64,000 nucleotides of DNA, taken from the NCBI RefSeq assembly GCF_019966535.1, contig NZ_JAIMID010000008.1, positions 124,001 to 188,000 on the forward strand, read 5' to 3'. This DNA is from Mesobacterium pallidum (GTDB lineage: Bacteria; Pseudomonadota; Alphaproteobacteria; Rhodobacterales; Rhodobacteraceae). A model generated the notes under the pieces. The model did not search any database. It was given only the letters and a program-made list of their open reading frames with translations, and had not been told where the DNA came from. Shown piece after piece: positions 37,261 through 45,170 of this stretch. The stretch's first letter is position 1. Every line of letters begins with the position of its first letter. The translations under genes were made by a program, and so were the position numbers.

Positions 37261-37302
37261 GATCACAGCTTGTGATCGCGGGGGGTTTGACCCTCAAGCC
37301 CC
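37261..37302. promoter_or_regulatory. Two inverted repeats between senC and regA
   Basis: GATCACA-GCT-TGTGATC (37261-37277) is a perfect 7-bp dyad with a 3-nt centre, followed by a stem GGGGGTTTGA / TCAAGCCCCC around CCC. The first could be an operator, the second a partial terminator that lowers read-through from senC into regA. Confidence 0.5.
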
Positions 37303-37351
37303 CGTTGGATAATAGTTTCTGAATATGCAGGCGTCGGGGCGGAGGAAACGC

Positions 37352-37903
37352 GTGGCTGAGCAGGATCTGGACATCGGGCCGGAGAAGTCCTTGTTGCTTG
37401 TCGACGATGACGAGCCCTTTCTGAAACGTCTCGCCAAGGCGATGGAAAAGCGCGGGTTCGAGGTCGAGACCGCCGGCTCTGTCGCGGCCGGCCAGGCCAT
37501 CGCCACCGCGCGGCCGCCGGCCTTTGCAGTGGTCGACCTGCGGCTCGAGGATGGCAACGGGCTCGACGTGGTCGAGGTGCTGCGCAAGAAGCGGCCCGAC
37601 AGCCGGGTGGTCGTGTTGACCGGCTATGGTGCGATTGCCACGGCGGTGGCGGCCGTCAAGATCGGGGCGACGGATTACCTGTCGAAACCGGCCGATGCCA
37701 CCGACATCACCAATGCCCTGCTGGCGCGCGGCGACGAGCTGCCGCCACCGCCCGAGAACCCGATGAGCGCCGATCGCGTGCGCTGGGAGCATATCCAGCG
37801 GGTCTACGAGCTGTGCGACCGCAACGTGAGCGAGACGGCGCGGCGGCTGAACATGCACCGGCGCACGCTGCAACGGATCCTGGCAAAGCGGTCTCCGAAG
37901 TAG
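37352..37903 (+). CDS. regA: RegA (PrrA) global redox response regulator
   Basis: 183 residues from a GTG with GGAGG 6 nt upstream; the length agrees with the 184-residue RegA family. The receiver domain has SLLLVDDDEPF, phospho-acceptor Asp62 in VVDLRLEDGNG, and Lys in YLSKPAD. After a Pro-rich linker (ELPPPPENP) the Fis-type helix-turn-helix NVSETARRLNMHRRTLQRIL binds DNA. With RegB it controls respiration, carbon and nitrogen fixation and, where present, photosynthesis. Confidence 0.97.
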   Translation: MAEQDLDIGPEKSLLLVDDDEPFLKRLAKAMEKRGFEVETAGSVAAGQAIATARPPAFAVVDLRLEDGNGLDVVEVLRKKRPDSRVVVLTGYGAIATAVAAVKIGATDYLSKPADATDITNALLARGDELPPPPENPMSADRVRWEHIQRVYELCDRNVSETARRLNMHRRTLQRILAKRSPK

Positions 37904-37961
37904 TCTTGATCCGATTGTGTGCCGGAGGCCCGCAGGGTCAGCGCGCCATGGGCGCGCCGGT

Positions 37962-38027
37962 GGGGGGCGCTGCCCCCCGGTGCCGTTGGCACCGTCCCCC
38001 GAGGTATTTTCAAAACGATGAAGGGCT
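37962..38027. repeat. Intergenic three-part repeat, copy 3 (between regA and convergent gene)
   Basis: GGGGGGC-GCT-GCCCCCC, then GGTGCC-GTT-GGCACC (37979-37993), then the tail CCCCCGAGGTATTTTC with GATGAAGGG. This is the cleanest copy of the repeat also seen at 19614 and 22451. Confidence 0.78.
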
Positions 38028-38034
38028 GGGCGGA

Positions 38035-38562
38035 TTACCTGGCCGTCGCAAAGGGCTCGAGGATGGGGGCGAGCGAGGTTTGCGCAGTGTCGAGGCCACG
38101 CGGGTCGCTCAGGCGCAGCTTGATCATGCAGCCGGGACGCAGGCCCATCAGCAGGATCTCTCCTCCGCCGCGCGCGTTGCGACCGTCGGCCACGCGGGTG
38201 AATCCGTGGAAAGGCTCTGCCATCTCGAAGGCCCGCAGGTCCGAGACCGGGGCGAACAGGCTGCCGGTCTTCATGTCCACGGCGCTTGACTTGAAGGCGT
38301 CGAGGGTGGCGGAAGCGTCCGGTGCGTCGTGCCCCATGTCGAACAAAAAGAAGCTGGCGGTCTGCCCGCTGTTGGCATCGCGGAACTGGGCGGCATAGCC
38401 TAGGCCGGGATGGGTGGCTTCGTCATCGGCATGGGTGACGAGGGACAGGGGGCCGAGCCGGTCCGGCAGGGCGTCGCGCATGCCCCGGCAGGTCGCCGTG
38501 TCGGCAAGAGGCGCGGAGGCGATGAGCGCCAGCGCGCAGGCCGGAAGGCGGGCATGTCTCAT
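38035..38562 (-). CDS. Exported protein of unknown function
   Basis: 175 residues. The N-terminus MRHARLPACALALIASAPLADT looks like a Sec signal, cleaved near residue 21. The rest is soluble and not recognised; it carries a Cys pair (TCRG, GCMI) that might form a disulfide in the periplasm, and SFFLFDMGHDAPDAS and MAEPFHGFTRVADGRN as possible landmarks. AGAGG precedes the ATG. It is convergent with regA, with repeat copy 3 in the gap. Its nearest upstream neighbour is the acetyltransferase gene, 70 bp away. Confidence 0.75.
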   Translation of the reverse strand: MRHARLPACALALIASAPLADTATCRGMRDALPDRLGPLSLVTHADDEATHPGLGYAAQFRDANSGQTASFFLFDMGHDAPDASATLDAFKSSAVDMKTGSLFAPVSDLRAFEMAEPFHGFTRVADGRNARGGGEILLMGLRPGCMIKLRLSDPRGLDTAQTSLAPILEPFATAR

Positions 38563-38632
38563 GGGCGGCCTCTTTGAGGGTCGGACCTGTCACAGTCTGG
38601 GTGGCAGGCCCGGCCGGGTCAAGCCGCCGGGG

Positions 38633-39109
38633 TCACAGGTCGTATCGCTTGAGGATCTTGTCGACCGACGTGCCGTCTTCCATCACGTAACCGGTGATGC
38701 GGCCGTGGTCCTCGAAGCCGCGGGACTGGTAGTAGATCAGCCCGCCTGCGTTGTCGGCGCGGATTTCCGCGTTGATCCAGGCGAAGCCGGCGGTGCGGGC
38801 GGCCTCTTTCGTCGCCTCGAACAGGGCCGAGCCGATGCCGAGGCCGGTGCGGCCGGCCCGGGCGAAGGTGGCGATATTGGCGACGTCCGGCCCGTAGGCG
38901 GGATGCGGGGCGATCCATTGGAAGCCGAGCAGGGTGCCGTCCTCGGCCTCGGCCAGGTGCCAGATCGCGCCGGGCTCGGCCATCTGCGCTTGCAGCTCGG
39001 CGGGCCTGCGCGGGTTGATATAGGCCGTGGTGCCGCCGATTGCGATGATCTCGTTCAGAAGCTCGGTCATGGGGCGGGCGTCCATGGCCCCGGCACGGCG
39101 GATGATCAT
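38633..39109 (-). CDS. GNAT-family N-acetyltransferase
   Basis: 158 residues from the ATG at 39109. The acetyl-CoA loop is RAGRTGLGIGSALFEATKE (R-x2-x-G-x-G/A pattern), and NAGGLIYYQSRGFEDHG is the usual fourth motif. The N-terminal MIIRRAGAMDARPMTELLN matches the first GNAT helix. The acceptor cannot be predicted; amines, amino acids or small toxins are all possible. The gene is coupled to the HD-domain gene by an ATGA overlap. Confidence 0.88.
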   Translation of the reverse strand: MIIRRAGAMDARPMTELLNEIIAIGGTTAYINPRRPAELQAQMAEPGAIWHLAEAEDGTLLGFQWIAPHPAYGPDVANIATFARAGRTGLGIGSALFEATKEAARTAGFAWINAEIRADNAGGLIYYQSRGFEDHGRITGYVMEDGTSVDKILKRYDL

Positions 39110-39702
39110 CGCATCTGCTCCAGCAGCGCCGCGTGGCGGGCGGTGAAATCGGCGCGCACCTCGACCGGGGGGCGCAGGGTGATCGCGAGGCCCGCCATCA
39201 GCGCGGGATCGGGGCGGCCGAAGAACCGGGTGCTTTCGGCCTCGGAAAAGCCGGCGATCTGTGTCGCCTCCATCCAAGCCGAGACGCGGTCGGCCTTCTT
39301 GATGAGTTTCTTGATCTTGACGGGGACCTGCGCGGGCAGGCCGAAGCGGATATGGATCGCCGCCGTCAGCCGGTCGTCGAGCTGCCCGTAGCCCGCCCCG
39401 ACCGCGGCCTTGACCGGGGAGATCATGTCGCCGATCACGTATTCCGGCGCGTCGTGCAGCAGCGCCGCCAGGCGCCATTTCGGCGGCGCGGCGGGGTCGA
39501 TGCGCGCAAAGATCTCTTCGACCAGCAGGGAATGTTCGGCGACGGAATAGGCGAACTCTCCACGGGTCTGGCCGTTCCAGCGGGCGACGAAGGCCAGGCC
39601 ATGGGCAATATCCTCGACCTCGATATCCACCGGCGTGGGGTCGAGAAGGTCGAGCCGGCGGCCCGAAAGCATGCGTTGCCAGGCGCGGGGTTGGGCGGGC
39701 AT
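39106..39702 (-). CDS. HD-domain phosphohydrolase
   Basis: 198 residues. The metal site is VAEHSLLV...LAALLHDAPEYVIGD (His...His-Asp) with a later ADR in KKADRVSAWME; this is the YfbR-like arrangement of a 5'-nucleotidase / phosphatase. HD proteins of this type hydrolyse deoxynucleoside monophosphates. It is cotranscribed with the acetyltransferase gene, the stop overlapping the next ATG. The upstream 202-bp gap (39703-39904) to the divergent small secreted protein holds nothing else I recognise. Confidence 0.85.
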   Translation of the reverse strand: MPAQPRAWQRMLSGRRLDLLDPTPVDIEVEDIAHGLAFVARWNGQTRGEFAYSVAEHSLLVEEIFARIDPAAPPKWRLAALLHDAPEYVIGDMISPVKAAVGAGYGQLDDRLTAAIHIRFGLPAQVPVKIKKLIKKADRVSAWMEATQIAGFSEAESTRFFGRPDPALMAGLAITLRPPVEVRADFTARHAALLEQMR

Positions 39703-39904
39703 GGGTCACCTGTCGGTTTTTTCCGCCATATGGCCCGAGCCGCGCGCGCGCATCAAGGGCGGAGCGGATTGCCTTGCTTTTGACACAAATGGGTCGCAAA
39801 CTTGCCTGGTCGGTTAATGACGGGCCGGACGGTGGGCAATGCCGCCGGCCTACGAGGCGCCACAAGGCGCCCGAAAACGAGGCAGATCAGCAGGGGGTAT
39901 CCCC

Positions 39905-40210
39905 ATGTTCAAATACCTGTGCACGACCTGTGTCGTGCTGGCACCGTCCGTTTTGGCGGCCAGCGACAGCTGCGGGCCAAGGGCGGTGATCGCGGACCGG
40001 CTCGAGGCGGAATTCGGCGAGCGCCTGACCGCGACGGGCCTTCAGGATGAAACCCAGGTAATGGAGATCTGGACGTCCCAGGCGACGGGGTCGTTCACCG
40101 TGCTCGTCACCGGCGCGGACGGGCGGTCCTGCGTCGTGGCGACCGGCACGGATTTCCTGGGCGGCGCGCCCGGGGCTCTGGCGACCAGGGCCAGCGGCGC
40201 ACGGCTTTAA
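39905..40210 (+). CDS. Small secreted protein of unknown function
   Basis: 101 residues from the ATG at 39905, preceded by AGGGGG. A signal peptide (MFKYLCTTCVVLAPSVLAAS) is followed by about 80 residues with a Cys pair (SCGPR and RSCVVA), which could form a disulfide. ADRLEAEFGERL suggests a helix. I do not recognise the family. Its stop overlaps the convergent FkbM-type gene stop by 4 nt. Confidence 0.65.
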   Translation: MFKYLCTTCVVLAPSVLAASDSCGPRAVIADRLEAEFGERLTATGLQDETQVMEIWTSQATGSFTVLVTGADGRSCVVATGTDFLGGAPGALATRASGARL

Positions 40211-40980
40211 AGCTTGGCGGTGGGCACGAAGATCGTGTTGTTCTCGATCACGCCGCCGATGCGGTAGGCGGCGGCGGGCACCAGCGTCTCGAGCTGGTCC
40301 AGGAAGGCGGCGCGCTGGGCGGGCTTGCCCGCCTCGAGCACCACCAGCGGGTGGTTGTCGGACAGGATCCGCGCGGCCCCGACGAGCGCCGGCGCCTCGT
40401 GGCCTTCGATGTCGAGATGCAGCACCCCGACGCGGCGCGAGGCATCGACCAAGTCGTCCAGACGCACCACCTCGACCTCGATCGTGCCGGCATCGGCGGT
40501 CTCGACGATGCGCGAGCCGGCGGCGATGGCGGCGCCGGACCCCGCGCGGGTGATCTTGAGCGGCAGTTTCGTCGGCGCTTCGCCCACCGCGACGGGCGAG
40601 ATGTGCACGTTGCCGATCCGGTTCAGCCGCAGCGTTGTCTCGGCCGCGACAAAGGACACCGGGTGCGGCTCGAACGTGTGGATCAGCGCACCGGGGGCCA
40701 TGGCGGCCGAGAGCGCAGGCAGGAAATCCCCGATGAAGGCGCCGCCGGTGACGATGTCGCCATCCCCCAGCCGGGTGCAGAGGAAATGCAGCATGTCGGG
40801 TTCGTAGACCTTGCCGCGGGTCAGGATCATGCCGATCTCGCGCTCGGCGAATTCGGTCGGCAGGCAGTAGATGCCGTGGCGGTTGGCCACCATCATGTGG
40901 TCGAAATCGAGCCCGGGAATCGTGCGGCGCGGCATGCTTCGGCTGGCCACGGGGGTCGAAAGGTCCGTCTTCACGCTCAT
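40207..40980 (-). CDS. FkbM-family methyltransferase
   Basis: 257 residues from the ATG at 40980; an upstream ATG at 41076 would add 32 Arg-rich residues and is less likely. VTGGAFIGDFLPALSAAM replaces the SAM loop, HTFEPHPVSFVAAETTLRLN contains the acidic strand end typical of FkbM, and VRLDDLVDASRRVGVLHLDIEGHE is the family's C-terminal signature. FkbM proteins O-methylate sugars or secondary metabolites. No glycan cluster is adjacent. The unusual GGAF in the SAM loop may weaken activity. Confidence 0.85.
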   Translation of the reverse strand: MSVKTDLSTPVASRSMPRRTIPGLDFDHMMVANRHGIYCLPTEFAEREIGMILTRGKVYEPDMLHFLCTRLGDGDIVTGGAFIGDFLPALSAAMAPGALIHTFEPHPVSFVAAETTLRLNRIGNVHISPVAVGEAPTKLPLKITRAGSGAAIAAGSRIVETADAGTIEVEVVRLDDLVDASRRVGVLHLDIEGHEAPALVGAARILSDNHPLVVLEAGKPAQRAAFLDQLETLVPAAAYRIGGVIENNTIFVPTAKL

Positions 40981-41125
40981 CCGGGGCCTGCTCCAGCCGT
41001 TTTCGCGCCGTCGATCTGAGCCGTTCACGTCGCGGTATCCAATTACGCTTATCCCCGACATTGCCAGCCGAATCAAGGAATGTTAGGCGGATGCAGCCCA
41101 TGCATCAGCCAGAACGGAGACCAGC

Positions 41126-42514
41126 ATGACCGCGGATTACATCGTCAAGGATATCGCCCTCGCCGAGTACGGCCGGAAGGAGCTTGATATCGCCGAAACC
41201 GAAATGCCGGGCCTGATGGCCTGCCGCGATGAGTTCGGGGCGTCGAAACCGCTGAGCGGCGCGCGGATCGTCGGGTCGCTGCACATGACCATCCAGACCG
41301 CCGTGCTGATCGAGACGCTTGTGGCGCTGGGCGCCGACGTGCGCTGGGCCTCGTGCAACATCTTCTCGACCCAGGACCATGCCGCCGCCGCCATCGCCGC
41401 TGGCGGGACGCCGGTCTTTGCCGTCAAGGGCCAGACGCTGGAAGAGCATTGGGATTACCTCGACAAGTCCTTCCAGTTCCCCGAGGGCGCGAACATGATC
41501 CTCGACGATGGCGGTGACGCGACGCTGTATGTCCTGTTGGGGGCACGGGCCGAGGCGGGCGAAGACATCATCCCCGTGCCGCAATCGGACGAGGAAGCGG
41601 TCATCAAGGCGCAGATCCAGAAGCGGATAAAGGAGAGCCCGGGCTGGTTCACCAAGACCCGCGACGCGATCAAGGGCGTCTCCGAAGAGACGACGACCGG
41701 CGTGCACCGTCTTTATGACCTGCACAAGAAGGGCTTGCTGCCCTTCCCCGCGATCAACGTGAACGACAGCGTCACCAAGTCGAAGTTCGACAACAAGTAC
41801 GGCTGCAAGGAATCGCTGGTCGACGGCATCCGCCGCGCCACCGACGTGATGATGGCCGGCAAGGTCGCCGTGGTCTGCGGCTACGGCGATGTGGGCAAGG
41901 GCTCGGCCGCGTCGCTGGCCGGCGCCGGCGCGCGCGTCAAGGTGACCGAGGTGGACCCGATCTGCGCCCTGCAGGCCGCCATGGACGGGTTCGAGGTGGT
42001 GCTGCTGGAAGATGTCGTGGACAGCGCCGACATCTTCATCACCACCACCGGCAACAAGGACGTGATCCGCATCGAGCACATGCGCGAGATGAAGGACATG
42101 GCCATCGTCGGCAACATCGGCCATTTCGACAACGAGATCCAGGTCGCCAACCTCAAGAACCACAAGTGGACCAACATCAAGGACCAGGTGGATATGATCG
42201 AGATGCCTTCGGGCTCGCGCATCATCCTGCTGTCCGAAGGGCGCCTGCTGAACCTCGGCAACGCGACCGGGCACCCGTCCTTTGTCATGTCGGCCAGCTT
42301 CACCAACCAGGTGCTGGCGCAGATCGAGCTGTGGACCAAGGGCGAAGAGTACCAGCCCGGCGTTTACATCCTGCCCAAGCATCTCGACGAAAAGGTCGCG
42401 CGCCTGCATCTGGACCGGATCGGCGTCAAGCTGAGCAAGCTCAGCGCCGACCAGGCCGCCTATATCGGCGTGACGCCCGAGGGGCCGTTCAAGTCCGAGC
42501 ATTACCGCTACTGA
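41126..42514 (+). CDS. ahcY: Adenosylhomocysteinase
   Basis: 462 residues. It hydrolyses S-adenosylhomocysteine to adenosine and homocysteine, relieving inhibition of methyltransferases. The N-terminal [21 protein letters not shown] (first part shown) binds substrate, and [18 protein letters not shown] is the NAD-binding loop. The C-terminus ends FKSEHYRY, the family ending (KPxHYRY-like). GGAGACCAGC lies before the ATG. I looked for a SAH or SAM riboswitch in the 145-bp leader and did not recognise one. A clear terminator follows. Confidence 0.97.
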   Translation: MTADYIVKDIALAEYGRKELDIAETEMPGLMACRDEFGASKPLSGARIVGSLHMTIQTAVLIETLVALGADVRWASCNIFSTQDHAAAAIAAGGTPVFAVKGQTLEEHWDYLDKSFQFPEGANMILDDGGDATLYVLLGARAEAGEDIIPVPQSDEEAVIKAQIQKRIKESPGWFTKTRDAIKGVSEETTTGVHRLYDLHKKGLLPFPAINVNDSVTKSKFDNKYGCKESLVDGIRRATDVMMAGKVAVVCGYGDVGKGSAASLAGAGARVKVTEVDPICALQAAMDGFEVVLLEDVVDSADIFITTTGNKDVIRIEHMREMKDMAIVGNIGHFDNEIQVANLKNHKWTNIKDQVDMIEMPSGSRIILLSEGRLLNLGNATGHPSFVMSASFTNQVLAQIELWTKGEEYQPGVYILPKHLDEKVARLHLDRIGVKLSKLSADQAAYIGVTPEGPFKSEHYRY

Positions 42515-42547
42515 TCCCGACGAGTCAGGATCGACACACATTGCCGG

Positions 42548-42574
42548 GGGTGAATGCGTGTGGCGCATTCACCC
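42548..42574 (+). terminator. Terminator of ahcY
   Basis: Perfect 11-bp stem GGGTGAATGCG / CGCATTCACCC around TGTGG, followed by TTGGTCGTTTC. Confidence 0.8.
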
Positions 42575-42662
42575 TTGGTCGTTTCACGGAAAAGTGGTTA
42601 ACCTCCTGAACAGTGGGCAAACCGCCTGCAAAGACCCCAATGTCAGGGACCGGGAGACAGAA

Positions 42663-43004
42663 ATGGGCAAACGTGACGAGCTGATCGCCAAGTACGCGGA
42701 CGATCTCAAGACCAAGTGCGGCATGGAGCCGGACATGGACCTGCTGACCAAGGTCACCATCGGCTGCGGCCCGGCGATCTACAACGACGACGCCTCGACC
42801 GTCGCGTCAAGCCAGCCGGCCGAGCTTGAGACCGTCAAGACGAACTTCCTGATGAAAAAGCTGGGCCTTGCCGACGGGCCCGAGCTGATGGATGCGATCA
42901 ACTCGGTCGTCGAGACCTACGGCAAGTCCGAGCGCAACAAGTACCGCGCCGTGGTCTATTATATGCTGACCAAGCATTTCCGGAAGGAAGCCGTCTACGG
43001 CTGA
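42663..43004 (+). CDS. DUF2853 family protein
   Basis: 113 residues starting MGKRDELIAKYADDLK, the recognisable DUF2853 opening, with GGGAGACAG upstream. The protein is helical and acidic; KYRAVVYYMLTKHFRKE is the conserved C-terminal helix. Cysteines occur in TKCGME and IGCGPA. Function unknown; the family is common in marine alphaproteobacteria and Bacteroidetes. An in-frame GTG at 42558 would overlap the ahcY terminator and is rejected. A second hairpin terminator follows the stop. Confidence 0.88.
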   Translation: MGKRDELIAKYADDLKTKCGMEPDMDLLTKVTIGCGPAIYNDDASTVASSQPAELETVKTNFLMKKLGLADGPELMDAINSVVETYGKSERNKYRAVVYYMLTKHFRKEAVYG

Positions 43005-43027
43005 GCCGGGCGCAGAACTGTCCAAGG

Positions 43028-43054
43028 CGACCCGTCGGCACGGCCGGCGGGTCG
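43028..43054 (+). terminator. Terminator of the DUF2853 gene
   Basis: Stem CGACCCG / CGGGTCG with an inner CGGC/GCCG stem (one T-G pair) and a 3-nt loop, followed by TTCGCGTTTT. Confidence 0.75.
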
Positions 43055-43115
43055 TTCGCGTTTTAGGCGTGTTTTACGCACTCGGCCTTTGCGGGCGGAC
43101 CCGAATGCCGGTAAG

Positions 43116-43232
43116 AAAAGGGAAGTTTCGAGCCAGTAAGGCCGGCCCTTTTGATCATGGTTTCGCGTGTGGTGCGTAGGGGAGCACGCGGGGTGAGAGG
43201 AGGGTTCGGCCTGTGCCGGACCCTCCTTTTTT
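43116..43232 (+). ncRNA. Candidate small RNA with three stems and its own terminator
   Basis: The 300-bp gap 43005-43304 has no convincing gene but three inverted repeats after the DUF2853 terminator: AAAAGGG/CCCTTTT (43116-43122 with 43146-43152), CGCGTG/CACGCG (43164-43169 with 43185-43190) and GGAGGGTTCGGC/GCCGGACCCTCC (43199-43210 with 43215-43226) ending in six T. A weak promoter-like pair (TTGCGG at 43089, 17 nt, TAAGAA at 43112) lies just before. No open frame with a ribosome site fits, and no 4.5S, 6S, tmRNA or RNase P core motif is visible. The 5' end is a guess. Confidence 0.4.
43199..43232 (+). terminator. Strong intrinsic terminator
   Basis: 12-bp stem (one T-G wobble), 4-nt loop CTGT and six T directly after; the best classical terminator in the window. 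It points rightward, away from any annotated protein gene except DUF2853, which already has its own terminator 145 bp earlier. Confidence 0.88.
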
Positions 43233-43304
43233 GTCGCTGTCCGGTCTCTGTCCCGCCTTCCGGTTCGTCCTCTCAAGGACCGGTCGGCCGCCGCCCCGGC
43301 GCCG

Positions 43305-43700
43305 TCAGAACAGCGCCAGCACGATCCCGATGATCATGCAGCCGAACACCGCGTAACCGCCGTCGATCAGCGTCAGCTTGAACGGCCGGCCGGGGTAGGC
43401 GTTGTTGATCATGATCCAGGGGCTGATGAAGAACAGCCCGATGCCCAGCCCGGTCAGCGCCGATTTTCCGATGCCGGTGATTCCGGCCATCGACAGCATG
43501 TGCCGCATCATGCCCGCGACCAGCACCATGGCCAGCGCCGACAGGATGAACGGGAGTGCGCCCTGTCCGCCCTGGGGCTTGCCGTCCGGGCCGACCTCGA
43601 CCCCGGCTGCTTCCATCCATGGCTTGGCCAGTGTCATGTACCAGGCGGCGCCAAACAGCCAGGCCGCCAGCGCGGCGACCAATACGTTGATGAGTTCCAT
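43305..43700 (-). CDS. DUF1761 membrane protein
   Basis: 131 residues with four hydrophobic helices (INVLVAALAAWLFGAAWYM, FILSALAMVLVAGMMRHML, LTGLGIGLFFISPWIMIN, AVFGCMIIGIVLALF). The GAAWYMTLAKPW motif in the first loop is the DUF1761 hallmark. Inner-membrane protein of unknown function. It stands alone between the candidate small RNA (convergent) and the EVE-domain gene, which ends 76 bp upstream. GGGCCC-rich sequence precedes the ATG with no strong ribosome site. Confidence 0.87.
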   Translation of the reverse strand: MELINVLVAALAAWLFGAAWYMTLAKPWMEAAGVEVGPDGKPQGGQGALPFILSALAMVLVAGMMRHMLSMAGITGIGKSALTGLGIGLFFISPWIMINNAYPGRPFKLTLIDGGYAVFGCMIIGIVLALF

Positions 43701-43776
43701 GTGTGGGCCCTCTCCACATCGTTTCCCGGCATGACTGTGCCGCGAATTCCGTGGAACGCCTAGAATTTTCCGGATC

Positions 43777-44196
43777 TCAGGCCGGAATGCCGGCGAGGCT
43801 GCAGACGATGCGCCATTCGTCCTCGGTCACCGGCTGGACCGACAAGCGCGAGTTCTTGACCAGCACCATGTCCGCAAGCCGCGGATGGGCCTTGATCTGG
43901 TCCAGCGTGACAGGAGTTTTCACCGGCATCACCGCCTTGACGTCCACGCAGTCCCAGCGCGCCTGGTCGGTCGTGCTGTCGGGATGCGAGGTAGCGCAGA
44001 CTTCGACCACGCCGACGACCGCTTTTTCCGTCTGGCTGTGGTAGAAAAAGCCGCGGTCCCCCAGCGCCATTTCGCGCATGAAGTTGCGGGCCTGGTAGTT
44101 GCGCACGCCGTTCCATTCCTCGCCCGCGTCGCCCTTGGCGACCTGGTCGTCCCAGCTCCAGGTGGCGGGTTCGGATTTGAAGAGCCAATAACGCAT
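43777..44196 (-). CDS. EVE-domain protein
   Basis: 139 residues, the typical single-domain length. MRYWLFKSEPATWSWDD and GVRNYQARNFMREMALGDRGFFYHS carry the EVE (PUA-like) signature; WDCVDVKAV and LVKNSRLSVQPVTEDEW are the later strands. EVE domains bind modified bases in DNA or RNA; the human relative is THYN1. AGGAGG lies before the ATG and the gene follows gpsA by 2 bp, so they share a transcript. A role in modified-base recognition is family knowledge, not shown here. Confidence 0.92.
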   Translation of the reverse strand: MRYWLFKSEPATWSWDDQVAKGDAGEEWNGVRNYQARNFMREMALGDRGFFYHSQTEKAVVGVVEVCATSHPDSTTDQARWDCVDVKAVMPVKTPVTLDQIKAHPRLADMVLVKNSRLSVQPVTEDEWRIVCSLAGIPA

Positions 44197-44198
44197 TC

Positions 44199-45170
44199 TC
44201 AGTCCTCCTGTTCCGGGCGCAGCGGGCGCGAGAGCAGCGCCTGCACCGCTTCGGTCACGTCCAGTTCGCCGTCAAGCAGCGCGGTGATCGCGCGGGTGAT
44301 GGGCATGTCGATGTCGTGGTCCTGCGCCCAGGCGAGCGCCGCGCGGGCGGTCGCCGCGCCTTCGACCGTGACGCTCGGGTCAAAGTCTTCGCCGCGCCCC
44401 AGCGACAGGCCGAAGCGGTAGTTGCGCGAGCCTTCGGAGGTGCAGGTCAGCACGAGGTCGCCAAAGCCCGACAGCCCCGCCAGCGTTTCCGGCTGCGCAC
44501 CGAGGGCGGCCGCCATGCGGGTCATTTCCGCGTACCCGCGGGTCATCAGCGCGGCCCGGGCGCTGTCGCCCAGCCCCGCGCCCATGCAGGCACCGGCGGC
44601 GATGGCCATGACGTTCTTGAGCGCGCCGCCCAGTTCCGCGCCCACCGTGTCCGTGGTGCGGTAGAGCCGCAGGTTCGGCGTGGTCAGCGCGGTCTGCAAC
44701 GCCTCACCCAGCACCTCGTCCGCGCAGGCCAGGGTCAGCGCGGTGGGCAGGCCGATCGCGATGTCATGGGCAAAGCTCGGCCCGGTCAGGATGGCCGTGC
44801 GGGCATGCGGCAGCAGGCTGTCCAGCAGCGCGACGGGGCCGAGGTGCGAGGTCAGCTCGATCCCCTTGCAGCAGGCGACAAGGGTCTTGCCGTCGAGCAT
44901 GTCGCGGTATTGCACGGCAAGGTCGCGGACCTTCTGGGTCGGCACGACGACCAGCAGGATGTCGCAGGCGGTGGCCGTGCGGATGTCGGCTGTGACGCGC
45001 AGCGTCTCGGGCAGGGGCGCGCCGGGCAGGCGCGGATTTGCGCGCGTCTCGGCCATGGTCTGCACGAGGTCTGCGTCGCGCGCCCAAAGCACGGTCTCGG
45101 CTCCGCCGCGCGCCAGAGAGATGGCGAGCGCCGTGCCGAAGGCGCCGGCGCCAAGGACGCCGACGCTCAT
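44199..45170 (-). CDS. gpsA: Glycerol-3-phosphate dehydrogenase [NAD(P)+]
   Basis: 323 residues. It reduces dihydroxyacetone phosphate to sn-glycerol 3-phosphate for phospholipid synthesis. [14 protein letters not shown] is the dinucleotide-binding loop, CCKGIE and [16 protein letters not shown] are active-site motifs, and [14 protein letters not shown] holds the catalytic Lys. The ATG overlaps the tsaD stop by 4 nt; the EVE gene follows. tsaD-gpsA pairing is common in alphaproteobacteria. Confidence 0.96.
   Translation of the reverse strand: MSVGVLGAGAFGTALAISLARGGAETVLWARDADLVQTMAETRANPRLPGAPLPETLRVTADIRTATACDILLVVVPTQKVRDLAVQYRDMLDGKTLVACCKGIELTSHLGPVALLDSLLPHARTAILTGPSFAHDIAIGLPTALTLACADEVLGEALQTALTTPNLRLYRTTDTVGAELGGALKNVMAIAAGACMGAGLGDSARAALMTRGYAEMTRMAAALGAQPETLAGLSGFGDLVLTCTSEGSRNYRFGLSLGRGEDFDPSVTVEGAATARAALAWAQDHDIDMPITRAITALLDGELDVTEAVQALLSRPLRPEQED

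Noticed and set aside
40981..41125. A SAH or SAM riboswitch before ahcY
   Set aside because: The 145-bp leader does not show a core I could recognise; a covariance-model search would be needed to be certain.
43116..43232. 4.5S, 6S or tmRNA identity for the structured region
   Set aside because: None of the conserved loop motifs of those RNAs is visible, so it is left as an unnamed candidate.
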